In this document: positions 20,587-27,988 of the stretch, piece by piece | Position numbering within the stretch: the stretch's first letter is position 1 | How the letters are laid out: each line of letters opens with the position of its first letter | From: Hypsibius dujardini | Taxonomy: Eukaryota > Tardigrada > Eutardigrada > Parachela > Hypsibiidae | Assembly: GCA_001579985.1 (NCBI GenBank) | Contig: LRSR01010212.1 | Location: 1-27,988, forward strand | DNA: 27,988 nt | Reading direction: 5' to 3' | Position numbers and translations under genes: made by a program | The notes under the pieces: generated by a model | Seen by the model: the letters and a program-made list of their open reading frames with translations, nothing else | What the model was told of the DNA's origin: nothing | Database searches by the model: none

Positions 20587-20635
20587 TTGTGCAAGCGGAG
20601 TTTTTCTTGGGGCTGAATGTACATTGTGGTGTACC
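20587..20635 (+). repeat. dispersed repeat IV, diverged copy
   Basis: TTGTGCAAGCGGAG ... TGGGGCTGAATGTA ... TGGTGTACC follows the same order as the copy at 22141-22184 (TTGTGCAACCGGAG, TGGGGCTGACTGTA, TGGTGTACC). Flanks are unlike each other. Confidence 0.5.
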
Positions 20636-20655
20636 TGGCACACAACCTTGAATTT

Positions 20656-20777
20656 ACACAGGTGACAAAAACCTTGCCCTAACCGAGTTAAGCGATTTAG
20701 CTCTGTCTGTGTATGGAGCTATGATTTGAACAAGTTGAATGGCTTGACTCGGTTACTGAAAGGGTTTTGCCACGTGT
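20656..20777. mobile_element. small inverted-repeat element (MITE), family I, copy 2
   Basis: The left arm ACACAGGTGACAAAAACC then CCCTAACCGAGTTAAGC pairs with the right arm (reverse complement ACACGTGGCAAAACCC then AGTAACCGAGTCAAGCC). Length and arms match the copy at 1511-1635. It lies about 180 bp beyond the 3' end of the PAN-like gene. Confidence 0.72.
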
Positions 20778-20954
20778 CTACCATCGTTATTAACCTTCCC
20801 ATGCAAACGTGGACGAAGCTTGAGCTTGATTTGCAGTTGCTCATCAATAAAACGTGAAAGTACTGTAGGCGGCATGCTTCACCAGACGGCGTGGATACAG
20901 CGCAAAGAGGATACAATCGGGCCGGCCCGCCTTATCAAAATGTTCGTCCGAATA

Positions 20955-21500
20955 TTAAAGAGACAAACATTTTGGATGAAGGAGACACAGGCTCAGGCAA
21001 GCCGATTCCCCGTAAACCAGGTTGCCGTTGGCAACATGTCGACCATCTCGACCGCGGAGATACGGCAATCCGTCATCTTGTGCGGGAACATAGACCCCTG
21101 GTCGTCTGTGAGACCGCCTCGATGATAGCGCCAACAAGATGCTGCTGGAATTCGGCAAAAAGACCCCTTCCATGTCCTCCGTCCAGCCGGTGCAGACTCG
21201 CTTGTTCAGGTCGAACGACACGAGCCGGCATCCGGGCGTCTCTCTCGTCGCGCACTTTGTCAGGCAGGCTTTTCCATTGGCAGCGGTACCGAGATTGATT
21301 GTTCCTGATGGAAGGATCGAGTTAGCTGGAAGAAATATTCCCCACCCTTCGGCCTGCACCACCGACCCGATGTCCGTGAGGGAAGATAGACTCCGGGGGG
21401 CTTCCGTCGTGGATTCCGCAATTGTGTCGTTGTTGTTTGGAAGGGCAAAACTTCTGCCTAATAGAAGAATGATGCCAAGGAATACCGAAATTATAATCAT
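20955..21500 (-). CDS. secreted protein with PAN/apple-like cysteine module
   Basis: The frame is open from 21638, but the Met at 21498-21500 is the better start: it begins a clean signal peptide (MIIISVFLGIILLLGRSFAL) and lies about 76 bp after a TATAAA box. The mature part has a Ser/Thr-rich linker and then one module with spacing KACLTKC...PGCRLVSFD...RVCTGW, which is like the PAN/apple fold used in extracellular binding. A second, similar start follows: GESACLSLCLLHPKCLSL, after which a stop comes at 20955-20957. In a neighbouring frame the sequence continues FNIRTNIL, which would align with VSFDLNKRV of the first module, so a frameshift in the second module is possible; so is a missed intron. 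About 181 residues as called. Family assignment rests on cysteine spacing and is moderate. Confidence 0.6.
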   Translation of the reverse strand: MIIISVFLGIILLLGRSFALPNNNDTIAESTTEAPRSLSSLTDIGSVVQAEGWGIFLPANSILPSGTINLGTAANGKACLTKCATRETPGCRLVSFDLNKRVCTGWTEDMEGVFLPNSSSILLALSSRRSHRRPGVYVPAQDDGLPYLRGRDGRHVANGNLVYGESACLSLCLLHPKCLSL

Positions 21501-21575
21501 TTTCAAAGGCGTTATTGAAGGGAGACGAGAAATGTAGTAAACGACGTGTTTACATGAATGAACGAAGTGCCGGAT

Positions 21576-21581
21576 TTTATA
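21576..21581 (-). promoter_or_regulatory. TATA box of the PAN-like gene
   Basis: TATAAA on the minus strand, in TTTATAAAATCC, about 76 bp upstream of the chosen Met. It decides against the longer open frame, whose first 46 codons would start upstream of or at the box. Confidence 0.5.
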
Positions 21582-21618
21582 AACTGTCACACCGGCATTA
21601 GTTACAGGGAAAGCTGCA

Positions 21619-21778
21619 CGACGCGATTGTTCAAACACCCGATCCGATTGTTCAAACTGAAACGGCGCTCCGACGTTTCGTACCGAGACAACTCGTATGC
21701 TAACATATCGTACTTCTGAATTCGTATCGGGTGCATTTCATATCCCGACATACAGTCAGCCCCACATTGTTCTCCGGT
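21619..21778. repeat. short repeats and dispersed repeat IV, minus copy
   Basis: CGATTGTTCAAAC occurs twice near 21622 and 21641. The 29 bp at 21750-21778 are, on the minus strand, identical to 22148-22176 (ACCGGAGAACAATGTGGGGC and nine more). The two copies face each other about 370 bp apart, with no further pairing outside them. Confidence 0.6.
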
Positions 21779-22140
21779 CACGTGCCTTTTACTGCATAAA
21801 AAGGAAGGCAAACTCCGCCCCCCAGATGCACACTTACGGTCAAGCAAACCACACCCACTAACCAATCAAAAACGTCCGTCACTCTAAATAATCAAAACAT
21901 CAAAACTTTCAGACAGCTCTAGAAACAGCTGTTCGGTGAATTTGAGACAAGTCCCACAGGCTCACATAACATTACGATACGTGCAACTTGACAGGGACTT
22001 TTCACAAATAAATTGTGATCGTTATCTTTTGCACGATTTGGTTTGCCGTGGGCGACATAAATTTCGGCTGTCTAGCCAGTGTTTCTTTTATTGACCCAAC
22101 CGGCTTGCCACAACAGACGACGAATTCGCGCACCTGATTT

Positions 22141-22184
22141 TTGTGCAACCGGAGAACAATGTGGGGCTGACTGTATGGTGTACC
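22141..22184 (+). repeat. dispersed repeat IV, plus copy
   Basis: Holds the 29-bp core shared exactly (inverted) with 21750-21778 and loosely (direct) with 20587-20635. Its continuation TGGTGTACCGACAATTT resembles the GGTACGATTTG words of the tandem repeat at 22505-22650, so the two may be parts of one composite element. Confidence 0.55.
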
Positions 22185-22504
22185 GACAATTTATCCATAT
22201 AGACAAATCGTATCAAGCGACAATTTGTGTCCCGCATTGGCATACTGATATTTCGTTTTCTATATTGAAGACCACACAAGTCCATCCAAATCTAGGATTC
22301 TAACAATAGAACCCCAGAGATTGTTCCTTTTTAAACGTAAACTGAACTAGAATCTTGAGGGCAGTCCAGTAAAGAGTACGCATTCAACATTATTCAACTG
22401 GATCTGCCTGAAAGTTTATCCGGAGACAAGGCTTTTTTGGAATACCAGCAGTCATCCCTTATCAAATGTTCCTCTATACGGAATGTCTGAGTTCAAATTG
22501 TCTT

Positions 22505-22650
22505 GGTACGATTTGTCAACTGATATGAAATGTCTGACTAGGATATACCTAGGTACGAATTGAGAGGTACGATTTGTCAACTGATATGAAATGTCTTTGT
22601 CTGCGAAATACTTAGGTACGAATTGAGAGGTACGAATTGTCTGGGTACGA
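22505..22650. repeat. tandem repeat, ~62-bp unit, two full copies and a part
   Basis: Units at 22505-22565 and 22566-22628 both run GGTACGATTTGTCAACTGAT ... AGGTACGAATTGAGA; the middles differ. A third starts at 22629 with GGTACGAATTGTC. The word GGTACGAAT/ATTTG also occurs singly at 21690-21735. No gene is recognised from 22185 to 22504. Confidence 0.7.
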
Positions 22651-23640
22651 TCGGTCCGCGCACTGTTTAAATACACCAATCACTATTACATGGTTAAATT
22701 TACAATGTTCGTTGCACTTATTGGGGCAAGTTGGATAACTGAAAAACCAATACGTTCGTATGTGCTTATGTTCGCACCATGTAGCAATCAAATGTGTATT
22801 GTGCAACCAGGCATAACTTACATAGAGAGGGGTTCTTCCATAGTTTTTACAGGTTTATCCTCGTGTAGGTCACATGCGTATGTGTACTGTAGTTTCCTTT
22901 AATTGTGTTATGTCCGTCGAGAAAAGAAATTAAATCCCAAAATCACATTTATTAAACTCAGCAGATTACACCTCCGCCACGATTAGTATTCTGCGTACGA
23001 AAGCGTCGCCTTCAAAAATAAGAGCGTAGCTAAAACGAAGATCAGGGACGTTGACTGCAAACGATGGAACAAACTTGAAACTACAACAGCAATCACAGAA
23101 AACCGCTGATAGCAAAAAAGAAACCGTAACTTGCAGAACATCATGGCCAGAAATGTAAAGAAAGCTTGTACAACAATTTCGCGAGAGAGAAAAATTGCGT
23201 AAACAAAACACATTGAAAACATTTTTCAGTTGAAGCGTATGCCGCAAATTGCAACTAAACTCAATGAGAATGTAGGAAGGAAGGGCATGGAATTTCTGTT
23301 TTCAGTTTACTATTTCAGGGATGATGATTGTCTCTTTGAACCTTTATCCTCGCGTTGAATCTTGGCGTATATTGACATTCTAGTCCAAAATGGCTATTTC
23401 GGTCGCAGTAAAAAAACACATCACAAACTGGTGACAAGGATTGTCAACAGAAAGGAATAAATAATCGATTACCCATTTTACCTAGCACTCGCCCTGGAGG
23501 AGTCGACATTCAGCATATCACAATGGCTCAATTTGTCACCGCAGTGCTTTGTCGTGTTGAACGAGTAAAGTACAGAGTATCTCTGTATCTGTATCTCGGT
23601 TTTCTTATACCCACACACACCGTGTCTGATTCCTTTTTGA
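22651..23640. other. intergenic, no gene firmly recognised
   Basis: A minus-strand open stretch (23247-22966) ends 13 bp before an AATAAA on that strand (22953-22948) and could be entered at an acceptor-like TTTGCAG near 23054, reading VNVPDLRFSYALIFEGDAF. Without homology this stays unassigned. Confidence 0.4.
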
Positions 23641-23649
23641 GGCTCACAA

Positions 23650-23655
23650 TATAAA
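23650..23655 (+). promoter_or_regulatory. possible TATA box of receptor D
   Basis: TATAAA 282 bp before the ATG of receptor D. The CAGGACTGTATG motif of A and C is not present downstream of it. Confidence 0.3.
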
Positions 23656-23931
23656 CCTCCCGTTCCTGTTGCCAGTCGAATGGCGAGCTTCTCGAGGTAA
23701 CCTGAGAGCTAAATGTGGAGTTAGTTTTACAATGCAAGCGCTTATCTCACCAACCACACTCTCCCGCGGAAGTTCTGCGTCAGCTTGTTGGCCCATCATT
23801 GCCTCCCCGCAATGTCAAAGTGTTGACAAGGAGTCATCGCAATTTTGGCACCTTGATGATAAGTCCCAACGTCGTTTCTCCTAACCTCAAGCTCTCTTCA
23901 AATCCATTGCACGAGTTCACCCGTTCAAACC

Positions 23932-26390
23932 ATGAACTTGTCCAACAACGGAACTCTCGCCCTCAATATTTCAGACGCAAAATGGACCGTCCTACCCGTC
24001 GTCACCCTTTTCATCTTCCTCATAGCCTTCCTAGGTAACGGTCTCCTGCTGGTCGTGTTCATCCGCGAACGATCCCTCCGCACCCCGTTCAACTTCTACA
24101 TCATCAACCTCCTCATCGCCAACCTCGCCGTCATCACCGTCGAGTATCCCATGGACATGGTCATCAAACTTCACTCCGCCTGGCTTCTCGGCAACGATGC
24201 CTGTAACCTGTACCTCTACGCCAGCTCCGTCTTTGGAGCGTGCATCTGCAACTCGCATATGCTGATCGCCATCAACCGGATGTGGGCCGTCTCCTTCCCT
24301 CTTTCCTACCGGACTCACCATTCGAGACGCACCGCTGTTTGTCTGTGCCTGGGTGTGTGGGTGTGCGTGCACGTTGTCGTGGGACCGCCGGTCATCATTG
24401 ACGCCCTGTACTTTCGACTTCCGGTTGAGACGAACGGTTGCATGATCAATGCGCCGGAACAACAGGCCTGGGAGATTGCCATTCAAGTGATCTACTGGCT
24501 GCCGGAAATTGTCATGCTGGCGGCCTTTCCGGTGACCTGGTGTGCAAACAGATCGCAGCGAAGTCGTGTACATGGCACTGCTGTTGTTGCTGACAAAGCG
24601 GTGGCAGTGGTTGCGACAAACGTGCTGTCGCAGCACGAAGTCGGTAAGTTACGATTGCATTAACCCGCAAAATAATGAACTGCGAGGATAAAGGAAGTGC
24701 AAACTGAACTAAAACTAGACTGAAACAGTTAAAAACTAGTTTCTTGGCTTTGAAGTTTAAGTCGGCGAAGGATAACTGATTTATTACACCAAATGAAATT
24801 TAATTTCTCGTAGTATTTCAGCACAATTTCATTAAAGCTGCGTAGACGAATGATAATATCCAGCTGAGTCCAGCGAAAAAGAAGTCACTTCGTTGGACGG
24901 CCTGTTCAAAACGAGAATCAAGATAAAAAACCCATTCATGACCGAAACAATTCATTCTCGTTGTCAGTATTTACCAGTTCTGATTGTGGCGTCTTCCTGC
25001 AAAGTGCAATAACGCAATATACGATTCATGAGTGCACCGCGCACTGCGCGTTGCACAGAATCTTTTTGATTTCAGTAAGATTCGGGGGCAAACTATGACC
25101 TCGAATTACTTAATTTGTGCCCTTTGCTTTTTAAAAAGTCGCAAATTTATCATGCAGTCAAAATAGAGATCAAAATAAATCCACACCAATACTAAGACTG
25201 CGCTTTGTTTTAGTCTAAAATGCATGAAAGGTCGCCGAACGAGTTAGCAAGGTTTGCTATCACTATTTTCTATCAAATCATAATCAATTTGCCAACTTTT
25301 GCCTTTTCTAATCTTTCAAAAGAATTACATGATGTCACCAGGTCCTCTTCTACCATCTGACCATTCTTTTCTAATTTTTCAAAAAAATTACATGATGTCA
25401 CCAGGTCCTCTTCTACCATCTGACCATTCTTTTCTAAATTTATTAGGCAAATTTCGGTAGATTTACTGGATTTTAAACAGTTTAATAGATGTGCAGATTC
25501 GTTACAACTAAAAAGAAGCGCTTCTGCCTACGGTGTCTTAAGAAAGCAAAAGTGAAAAAATACGGCGACCCAAATTCATCCCATCCCAAAATGAGCGGTT
25601 TGCGAAGGTTTTTGGTGATTCTATCCCGCTACACCATACAAAAAACGTATTGGAAGCTGAAAAAAAGTGTTCCTTGCTAACACGTTCGGCGACCCGGCTT
25701 GAATTTTCAACACAATTAAAGCGCTGGGTTGCCTTTTACAAGTACAGCTCCAGCTTTTACAGCTCCAGTAAAAGTTTTAGTTAGCAGACGAAACTAAATT
25801 CAGAATCTTTAGTAACTTATTTTTAGCTAAGTAAGAAAATTAATCAGCTGGCTAACCTCTTAGTTATTGCCATCCCTCCTGCAAGATCTACCGTCTCTGC
25901 TCGATGTATTCAAACGAGAAATGGGAGAGCATATCGCAATTACTACTTCTATTAAATTTCCCCCGAGACATGTGCACAGCAAACGGGAGAAAGTTTGAAT
26001 CGCCCTCTTTATCTAGGTAGAACACAGATCCCATCGGAGTCCAATTTCGCCGATTCTCAGCAGAAACATCCCAGCAATATTGCGATAAATACCGTTTATG
26101 TGCAGTCAGGCACTAGGGTCGCCCTAAACGCAGCCAGTAAACGAGGAAAATCGCACGGTTTCCTGGTCTTAGCATTACTGACCGTCAGCGTGTGCATCTG
26201 CTGGACGCCCAACAACATCTTCTACACTATCTCATTCCTCTACGTCATTGAAAACCCTGTGTTCTCCGATCTTCTAGGCATGTTTTTTATCCTCCAGACG
26301 GCCCTTGATCCGATCATTTTCACTCTAGCCATGAGCAGTCTGAGGGCGGGCCTGCGCCGTATGGTCGGCTGCCAGGCCCCAGCTAGGTGA
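23932..26390 (+). CDS. rhodopsin-like (class A) GPCR, receptor D, two exons
   Basis: Exons 23932-24643 and 26017-26390 give 361 residues. N-terminus: NLS, NGT and NIS glycosylation sites. Landmarks as in C: FLGNGLL, LLIANLAVI (N2.50), GNDAC, Asn-to-Ser change next to 3.32 (YASSVF, so Ser at 3.32), INRMW, FPLSYR, GVW, NGCM, WLPEIV, CICWTP, ALDPIIF (D7.49, F7.53), tail ending CQAPAR. The intron is phase 1 in ICL3 with GTAAGT and ATCTAG, but at 1373 bp is over five times longer than in C, partly because a 465-bp transposon sits in it. TM1-TM2 are about 80% identical to C at the DNA level, while a TM3-ICL2 block is identical, suggesting conversion. Intact. It probably splits from C in ligand pocket because 3.32 differs. 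Confidence 0.92.
25230..25694 (+). mobile_element. TIR element, family III, copy 2, in the intron of receptor D
   Basis: The ends read GGTCGCCGAACGAGTTAGCA and, from the right, GGTCGCCGAACGTGTTAGCA, followed by AGG on both. Between them are 465 bp with a 63-bp block tandemly doubled (25304-25366 and 25367-25429, containing GTCACCAGGTCCTCTTCTAC), which the copy at 19217-19845 has once. No transposase. The orientation is only relative to that other copy. Confidence 0.7.
25304..25429. repeat. 63-bp tandem duplication inside the family III element
   Basis: Two adjacent 63-bp units starting TTTTCTAATC and TTTTCTAATT, differing at only a few positions. Present singly in the other copy, so the duplication arose in this copy. 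Confidence 0.8.
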
Positions 26391-26694
26391 CTTGTGAAAG
26401 AAATTTCACGACCTCAACTTCTCATCTACAACGTCGCACCTCGATTTGAAGAACGAATTGGGTTGTGAAGAAATCATTGGTTTTCGAAGAAAGAAATGCC
26501 CACACCTAGTTTGGAGACAATTATGTGCATTATGAACATGCAGAAACGCCCCCAAATGGATGTATCAGGTTGAGCGGTGGACCCGAATTTTTTCTCCGAA
26601 TTTGTGAAATCATCTAAATATGCATTTTGCAGTAGTAATTTTTTGCCTTTGTACATTCGCCAACGCTTTGCAAATATAGAGTGAATAATGGATG

Positions 26695-26700
26695 AATAAA
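26695..26700 (+). terminator. polyadenylation signal of receptor D
   Basis: AATAAA 305 bases after the stop; no nearer one exists. Confidence 0.5.
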
Positions 26701-26722
26701 GGATTCGAATGAAAGCTCGTGA

Positions 26723-26728
26723 TTTATT
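26723..26728 (-). terminator. polyadenylation signal of the LDLa-containing gene
   Basis: AATAAA on the minus strand, about 96 bases after the TGA at 26824-26826. Confidence 0.5.
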
Positions 26729-26823
26729 GTACCAGCGAAATATGGCGAAATATTTGTTAATGGATAAAAACGCGTCTGGCATTTTCAGGAAGCTAGAACA
26801 CGTGCCGAATTGTTAATCCCTCA

Positions 26824-27909
26824 TCACTTTCGTCGTCCGTAAGTGACACCCCACATGCTGGAGCGGTACGGCAGGATCTGGCCAAGAATGTCGGTGTAGC
26901 CCGCACCAGTTCGTCGGCTGATCATGGCGCGGTTTTTTTGGATTCCGGTCCGAGGCAAAGTGGCAATCGGCGAGGCAAACAGCGGCTCATTGGGGTCGCA
27001 TTGTTTGCTCAGTAGGCATGATTTGTATGTCTCGTCCGAGCAGTCCTAAAACAGAAGATAAAAATACAAGGTGAAAAAAAACACAATAAAAAAAAGGATT
27101 TCTTAAAAGCCTCTTCCCCTTGCCCACGACGAAGTGTAGGAGACATATCGTGAAACTGACCAAGCATTGTTTCTTTCCGTCGCAGATCTCCGAGAGACTG
27201 TAGCAGCCGCTCATGTCGGGACAGGCAATCCTGTCCGGGGTGCAGCCTAAGAAAACGGGAAGACACAAGAACTGATTGAAGAATTAAAATGAAAATGAAC
27301 TAAAGAAACTAAAATACAGAACAAAAAAAGTTCCATTGAAAAATGAGATTTGAACTTTCTTCCAGAAGTCACAAATTTCAGCTTGAATACTTTCACTAAA
27401 TACTTTAAATAAAAAGCCTTAAATAAAATCTAAAATGGACGTTGGGAAGTTTTCGACAATTTGCACTGGAAAACGTTATAAAACGGGGCTTTCGTGAAAG
27501 CGTTCTCGTCATATCAAGTTATTTTACTTACAAACTCCGGGTGTGACTGAGCTGTGGTTCCGGCCGACCGCGCCCTCCACACACCGACAGTCAAAGTCCC
27601 CGAAGACCGCCTGGTAGATGATGTCGAGCGACAGCATGCGCGCACTGCGACCCTCCGGCTGGGTGTAGTCACGGAAGCGCTTGGGAGGGGACGTGACAAT
27701 GGGCGTGCAAAAGGACGCGTCCTGGTCGCCGCGGCAAGGGTTCCCGGCACAGACCGAGCGTCTTCCGCAGGGGTACTCCGCGTCCGCCGGGTCCCCGTGC
27801 AGGCTCGGTCTGCACTGGCAGGTGCCCGACTGAAAGGCGCGCTTTTCGCAGTACGAATTCGGCACTAGGGCGTCGCAGAAGGCGTTGCTCGTGCAGTGAG
27901 CTCCGAGTT
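26824..27909 (-). CDS. cysteine-rich secreted protein ending in an LDL-receptor class A module, last three exons
   Basis: Exons in gene order: 27909-27532, 27246-27161 and 27045-26824. The gene continues to the right of the window. The first exon reads LGAHCTSNAFCDALVPNSYC and on through CQCRPSLHGDP, an EB/EGF-like cysteine block, then about 60 residues to DFDCRCVEG. The second joins in phase 1 (TPGVC|TPDRIACPDMSGC) and carries CYSLSEICDGKKQC; the third joins in phase 0 with DCSDE, completing the calcium-binding LDLa signature (C-DG--QC-DCSDE) across the splice. A basic tail of about 60 residues ending VTYGRRK follows. Splice signals are good (GTAAGT, TTCTTAG, TTTTAG), although one donor is GTCAGT. 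Two phase-1 introns flank the first exon, typical of shuffled extracellular modules. No membrane helix is seen in this part. Which larger protein it belongs to is not clear. Confidence 0.75.
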
Positions 27910-27988
27910 CTAGAGTAAAAATGACCGTCGAATACAAATAACTCACGAATAGATTTTTCCAGCATTCACTGATACTGATTACAAACAC

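Noticed and set aside
20719-20916. Small open frames around the family I element copy
   Set aside because: They are read out of inverted-repeat arms.
22966-23247. Minus-strand open stretch followed by AATAAA
   Set aside because: Possible terminal exon, but no homology, no partner exon and competing frames; not strong enough to call.
27514-27965. Other open frames on both strands over the right-hand cysteine-rich exon
   Set aside because: Only one frame gives regular cysteine spacing and splices in phase to the LDLa half.
1-27988. tRNA, rRNA and CRISPR search
   Set aside because: I saw no cloverleaf with a proper T-loop word, no ribosomal core sequence, and no regularly spaced repeats; nothing to report.

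Overview
The window looks like nuclear DNA of a small, intron-bearing invertebrate. Genes are split by spliceosomal introns, TATA-type boxes precede several genes, AATAAA signals follow them, and the intergenic DNA is full of short inverted-repeat transposons. The gene style (an expanded set of divergent class A receptors, a plant-like glycosyltransferase of GT family 1, a small secreted PAN-like protein) reminds me most of a tardigrade. That assignment is recall and inference, not proof.

Layout. At the left edge, on the minus strand, is the N-terminal exon of a UDP-glycosyltransferase (647-1235). From 1.5 to 2.8 kb there are three inverted-repeat elements, one with TTAA ends like piggyBac. 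From 4.7 to 26.4 kb, all on the plus strand, runs a tandem family of rhodopsin-like GPCRs. It has three apparently complete genes: A at 4713-7422 (three exons), C at 15487-16846 (two exons) and D at 23932-26390 (two exons). It also has two dead pieces: B at 13873-14268, a last exon only, and a 25-codon N-terminal relic at 18936-19013. Between the receptors lie DNA transposons of several families (9.1-9.9, 11.9-12.0, 14.6-15.1, 18.0-18.5, 19.2-19.8 and 25.2-25.7 kb), a probable solo LTR nested in one of them, a possible hypothetical minus-strand gene (10.6-11.7 kb) and a decayed coiled-coil exon (12.6 kb). A short secreted PAN/apple-like protein lies on the minus strand at 20955-21500. At the right edge, minus strand, are the last three exons of a cysteine-rich secreted protein ending in an LDL-receptor class A module (26824-27909). 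Its 3' end converges on receptor D.

How the genes fit together. The three receptors share one architecture and one last intron at the same place in intracellular loop 3, always in phase 1, so they arose by tandem duplication. All carry Asn at 2.50 with Asp at 7.49, and an NR(M/I) motif in place of DRY. Their ligand cannot be read from the sequence. The most interesting local events are a receptor-A-specific intron that looks like a recent transposon insertion spliced out exactly, and a 95-bp stretch identical between C and D that points to gene conversion. Coordinates of splice sites and repeat ends were worked out by eye.
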